A stretch of 64,000 nucleotides of DNA. Source: Palaemon carinicauda. Its lineage: Eukaryota > Arthropoda > Malacostraca > Decapoda > Palaemonidae. The stretch lies in the NCBI RefSeq assembly GCF_036898095.1, contig NC_090767.1, positions 28,702,282 through 28,766,281 of the forward strand, read 5' to 3'. A program made the translations under genes and the position numbers. This document shows positions 58,218 through 64,000 of the stretch, one piece after another (the stretch's first letter is position 1; every line of letters starts with the position of its first letter). The notes beneath the pieces were generated by a model. The model made no database searches. It worked only from the letters and a program-made list of their open reading frames with translations, and had not been told where the DNA came from.

Positions 58218-58286
<69 letters not shown>
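58218..58286. repeat. (GA)n microsatellite
   Basis: About 34 GA units. Confidence 0.97.
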
Positions 58287-58288
<2 letters not shown>

Positions 58289-58673
58289 GGTATTGCTAAG
58301 GGTGGGGTGCATATATATTATGTCTCTTGTTGTCGTTGTCCTTAATTGAACTTTGAAATCTTTACTTTTCGGAGATATTGTTCTTCGTGTTTCAAAGGAA
58401 TGCATTTTATATCAGTGTCAAAAGAAAGCTAATTGTTTATCTTTTGAGACTGTTTGTATTCATTGATTATAGTTAGTAGTGTTTTCTTTGCTGTATTTAT
58501 TTCAAAAATATTTATTCTTTAGAATATTGAATAAGTTGTCTTCTGCCGTTATTCAGTAATTAGTAAACCACATGTATGCACACACTTCAGTGATAGAAAT
58601 TAGCTGTAATTTCCAATACATTCTTGTTAATCTTGTCATTACTGCTGAGTCGATGACACATTATCATATCAAT

Positions 58674-58675
<2 letters not shown>
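58287..58675. other. No gene recognised
   Basis: AT-rich unique-looking sequence. Confidence 0.4.
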
Positions 58676-58769
<94 letters not shown>

Positions 58770-58782
58770 CATACATACATAC
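58676..58782. repeat. (TA)n then (CATA)n microsatellite
   Basis: About 44 TA units followed by five CATA units. Confidence 0.97.
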
Positions 58783-59203
58783 CGACAGTATATATATCCC
58801 AAAGATGCAAATATATATACGATAGTACTTGGCGGAGGTCATGTTATCTTTGTATTTCCGATTTGTTTTTACTCATACATACATATCAGACGCACATGGT
58901 TTGCTCCAATATTAATTTTTACTAAATAGAAGTGTTAGATGGTTTTTTCCCTCGGATTTTTGAGAGATCAGGATTAAAACAGTATTGTAAATGTTTGTTC
59001 TATATTTTGATGTCTTTTAAATTTCCTTAATTATTGTCAAAGGTTTTACATTTGTTATCGTTTTGTTTGATTCATTCCTTTTGATTTTTCTAGTTTATTA
59101 TGGATTTCATCATCTGTATTTTGTTGGTCTTTCTTTTTGTCTCACTTGTATATTATTTTCAGTTCCTTTTTTTTGTGTGTTGAAATTTATGGTATTTTGA
59201 TCT
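58783..59203. other. No gene recognised
   Basis: T-rich sequence without supportable frames. Confidence 0.4.
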
Positions 59204-59473
59204 GTTGTGGTGGCCTATGTGGTAAAGTCCTTGACTAGGGTTCAAGTCTTGATGATGCTCGTTAGTTCCTTTAGTCGCAGCAACCATACCATCCTTGAGA
59301 GCTAAGGATGGGGGGTTTGGGGGAGCTTATGGGTCTATCTGCCGAGAGGGACTTCGGCGCTGATCATATGTACAGTATATATGGTCAGTCTCCAAGGCAT
59401 TGTCCTGCTTGATAGCGCAGTGTTACTAGTGTCCCCTTGCCTCTTCCATTCATGAGCGGCCTTTAAACCTCCA
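59204..59473 (+). mobile_element. tRNA-derived SINE, family A, copy 3
   Basis: Head GTTGTGGTGGCCTATGTGG, B-box-like AGGGTTCAAGTC, CCATCCTTGAGAGCTAAGG followed by a G run, GGCGCTGATCATATGT and tail CCTTTAAACCTCC. Internally deleted relative to copy 1 in the region before CGCTGATC. Confidence 0.82.
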
Positions 59474-60087
59474 GATCGTGCCTTTGTTTTTCACCTCGAA
59501 CTTCAATAAAAACGATCCATCACATTTTCCTTCTCTTGGTCGAAGTTTAGGTCAAACTTACGTAAAGTTTCAACGAAATTTGTTAACTGGAAAGAAGGAG
59601 AAAGTAAACGAGGTTCTCCAACTCTTGCTCTCAACTTATTGACTTTTATACAGTAATGAAATAATGAGTCTAATGCTTATAGATACATTATTTATTTGTT
59701 AACCTATTTGATTACGCAGATTCATCCACTTGAGAATATATTATGGAAACGTGTAAAGTGGAAATATTAGATATCTTACTATTCAAGGCAGTTCGTAATT
59801 TTTACAAATAACCTATATTCATTTCAACATACTTTAGGGGGTATTTATTTAAAAAGTGATCATGATGAATCTTTTTTAGCATATTGAGTGACTTTTTGTA
59901 TTTGAAATTGATCCGGACAATTTGTTCTATGGCGGTTTTGAAACTATTTTTTGAAAGTTTGAGGAACATATCAGGTGGTGCAAGTTGAAGAGAATTGCTT
60001 TGATATTGCATTAATAAAATGGCGTTAGATTACAAAGGCCAAATTTTCAGCATTCTATTCCTTATCAATGTGTGTGTACATATATAT
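59474..60087. other. No gene recognised
   Basis: AT-rich; a 69-codon minus-strand frame at 59802-60011 has no domain. Confidence 0.4.
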
Positions 60088-60195
<108 letters not shown>

Positions 60196-62223
60196 GGTAA
60201 CAACTATGTAAGTAATTGTTTATAAGGATGAGTAAAGAGAAGAATGGTAAACTAATGAAGCGATCGCTATAAACTTTTAAATAGAAAAAGCTTTGGGACA
60301 ATAATTAATAACAATGATAGATCTTACACTATAACCAAATGCCTAAATTCTTGTCTCAAGAGAATCGGTTCTTGAATCAGTGGAGTAAATAATCGAAAGG
60401 TTTTTAGATTTTGGGGCCGTTGAAATTTATGAATTCTTCCATTTCGTTCACCATTTTTATAATTATTCTTCTTTGTAATATCCATATTTTCATCTCAAAT
60501 ATTGTTTTTAGATGCAAAAAATTTAAAAAGTTTCTCCTTTCTATAACTATGTCACTATCTTCGCGAAGAAAGAGTTAAATTAGAAATTTATCGTTTTAAT
60601 TGCGTTGAATTTATGGACTTTTTCTTTTAACATCTCATAACAACTATAAGACTGAATAATCAAATGAGTACAACTTTATTATAATATTTCAATATATTAT
60701 GAAATGCAACTTCAGAAATTCTTCGTATTGCATCATAATATGAAGTTTGTAGATTCAGCGCCTGATTTTGGATATCTTTCCTATTCATGAATATGATTTA
60801 ATATTTAGGTGCTCTACTTTTTAATAAAAAAAATCAACTCCTTTTTATCACTATTAAAATCAATTAGTGTTTGAGCCCCTCATTTTTCTATGTATGACAT
60901 TGCTCATGTTAAGTAACAGCCATTTTTTTATAATTACTCACTCCATTTGATAAAAAAAAAAAAAAAACTAACGCCTATATAAATTTTCTTGACAACATTT
61001 TTTTTTGTGTGTTTGGAAAAAAGACTGCTTAGAAATAATGATAAAACTCACTATTTCTTTTTAAAAGCGGACGTATGACATGCTCAGTACTTTTTTCTAA
61101 ATAATTTTATATAAAAAAGATATTATTGAGCTCGTTTATTTTCCAAAGTACCTGGATTGTCACATGGCTTAGGCCAGCGTTTTATCAACTTGAATTAGGC
61201 TGTCAACGGTCCATGTAATTTGTTCTTAATTTATATAGATATTAATTCAAATCGGATTACAGGGGCTAAAGAATTATTGCTTTGAGAAGACTTCGCTTCA
61301 GCGTTTTTTTTTTTTTTTCTTCTTTTTTTAGGGGTTATTAAAAAAAAAAATTATAGCAGAATTTACATTTCACACTAAAAGCGTACAGCAACTGGCCAGT
61401 TCCAGACCTCAGTCGCGTCACGCTTCCAGTAATAGGGAAAAGGGATGTCAGTCAGTAAGCAATGGCGGAAATAGAATTGGGAGTTCTGACCAAGGCTGGA
61501 ATCTGTAATCGTGTGATGCTTTGGAGCCTTTTTTTTTCTTTTTTTGAAGACATTATTTTCATTCCTTTAGTAGTGTATTGCAATATTATACAGATAGATC
61601 TCGTTGCTTATTGTGACAGGTTGAAATACCTTGTATATCCATACGAACATGATACTTTGTATCTAGAAGTTCGTTAATATTTGCTTTGTATATTGTTATT
61701 TTTGAAACATGCGTTCATTTTTAGTTCAAACTAGTTTCTGAAATTTAAAAGGGAGTCAAAAGTTATTCATTATTATACATATTCAGGCACAAATAAATGG
61801 TTATTATAACGGGTAGGAATTTTACCAAAATATGTGACAAAAACGAACATGAAATGAAAAAGGAATATAGAATTACCGCTCTACACTGTTCAAGAAAATC
61901 CCTCGAGGTCCTAAGTTTGAAAATTGATCGTCTTTCCTCCCAAACAGCACACATGAATGACAGATTCGAATCCAATTTAATGTTTCTGAGAAGGAGACCT
62001 TATTTCTGACCTCTCATGTTAGGTTTTTTTTCCTTAGCCTTGATTTGTCTAATGAGATCTTTTAGATCTTTCCTTATTCCTTCACTTTATCCTCATTGTC
62101 TCTTCGATTTTTTTACCCTTTCCCTCCTTGTCAGCATATGTTGGTATTCATAAGTCTCTTATGTTGTTAATAACTTATTGATTCTTTATTATGATTTTCT
62201 TTTTATGAAATTCTGTTTTGTAT
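60196..62223. other. Gene-free AT-rich stretch
   Basis: Holds A- and T-runs (60953-60966, 61303-61318, 61340-61350). A 71-codon frame at 61462-61677 starts in good context (AGCAATGGCGG), but is short, hydrophobic and unsupported. No gene is called. Confidence 0.4.
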
Positions 62224-62440
62224 GCAACCTCACCATTCTTGTGAGCTAAGGATGGGGGGTTTAGGGGAGGGTTTACGTGATGAGTCACCAGTAGCCATTG
62301 GCTGGTCCTCCCTGGTCCTAGCTTGGAGTGGAGAGGTGGCTTGGGCGCTGATCATTTGTTAATCTCTATGGCATTGTCCTGCTACGACATTGTCACTGCC
62401 CATTATCTCTGCCAGTCAGGAGGTGTCTTTAAACCTTTAG
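62224..62440 (+). mobile_element. tRNA-derived SINE, family A, copy 4 (5'-truncated)
   Basis: Starts at GCAACCTCACCATTCTTGTG, lacking the tRNA head, and continues with GAGCTAAGGATGGGGGGTTT, CTGGTCCTCCCTGGTCCTAG, GGGCGCTGATCATTTGTTAA and TCTTTAAACCTTTAG. 5' truncation suggests target-primed retrotransposition. Confidence 0.8.

Positions 62441-64000
<1,560 letters not shown>

Noticed and set aside
61462..61677. A small secreted or membrane protein gene
   Set aside because: The ATG context is good, but there is no signal-peptide pattern at the N-terminus, no family match that I recognise, and the surroundings look non-coding.

Overview
The window is eukaryotic, repeat-dominated DNA, most likely from a decapod crustacean or a close relative. 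This is inferred from very dense (GA/TC)n, (TA)n and TCTA microsatellites, tRNA-derived SINEs, a TAA-tailed retroposon, a DIRS element, BEL/Pao and Gmr1-like Ty3/gypsy elements. The species cannot be fixed from sequence alone. I find no convincing intact host protein-coding gene; nearly all coding potential belongs to retroelements, most of it broken by stops, frameshifts or insertions.

Layout. 1-7450: a decayed APE-type LINE on the minus strand. Its endonuclease N-terminus (7165-7445) is separated from the rest (1-2008) by a 5.1 kb block holding a 45-bp minisatellite of roughly 70 copies (2276-5720) and GA arrays. 7450-8660: a possible orphan 3' exon, then a perfect spacerless 324-bp palindrome made of two head-to-head SINE copies. 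8663-21211: a BEL/Pao element on the minus strand with 1452-bp LTRs. Its integrase is interrupted by a TAA-tailed retroposon, and its right-hand LTR is split by a 2812-bp non-autonomous piggyBac-like element with a TTAA target duplication. 21212-22599: target flank, a segmental duplication copy and a 5S rRNA-derived sequence.

22600-34673: a compound Gmr1-like gypsy insertion, LTR-internal-LTR-internal-LTR, bounded by one 5-bp duplication (AGCTC). The pol order is protease-integrase-RT-RNase H, so integrase lies upstream of RT, which is unlike canonical Ty3/gypsy. The two outer LTRs resemble each other while the middle LTR differs. 34674-36900: a 1.7 kb TCTA-type microsatellite and the second copy of the duplicated segment. 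36900-42790: mostly unique AT-rich DNA with microsatellites and SINEs.

42790-49504: a structurally complete DIRS element with inverted terminal repeats, an internal complementary region, gag, RT/RNase H and a long open tyrosine recombinase frame. Gag and RT/RNase H are broken. 49505-64000: gene-poor DNA with microsatellites, LINE and SINE fragments and a few short open frames of unknown meaning.

The most notable items are the Gmr1-like tandem with mismatched middle LTR, the complete DIRS termini, the spacerless SINE palindrome, the nested BEL/piggyBac-like pair, and the altered catalytic motifs of the BEL element (DCG protease, YMDN RT).
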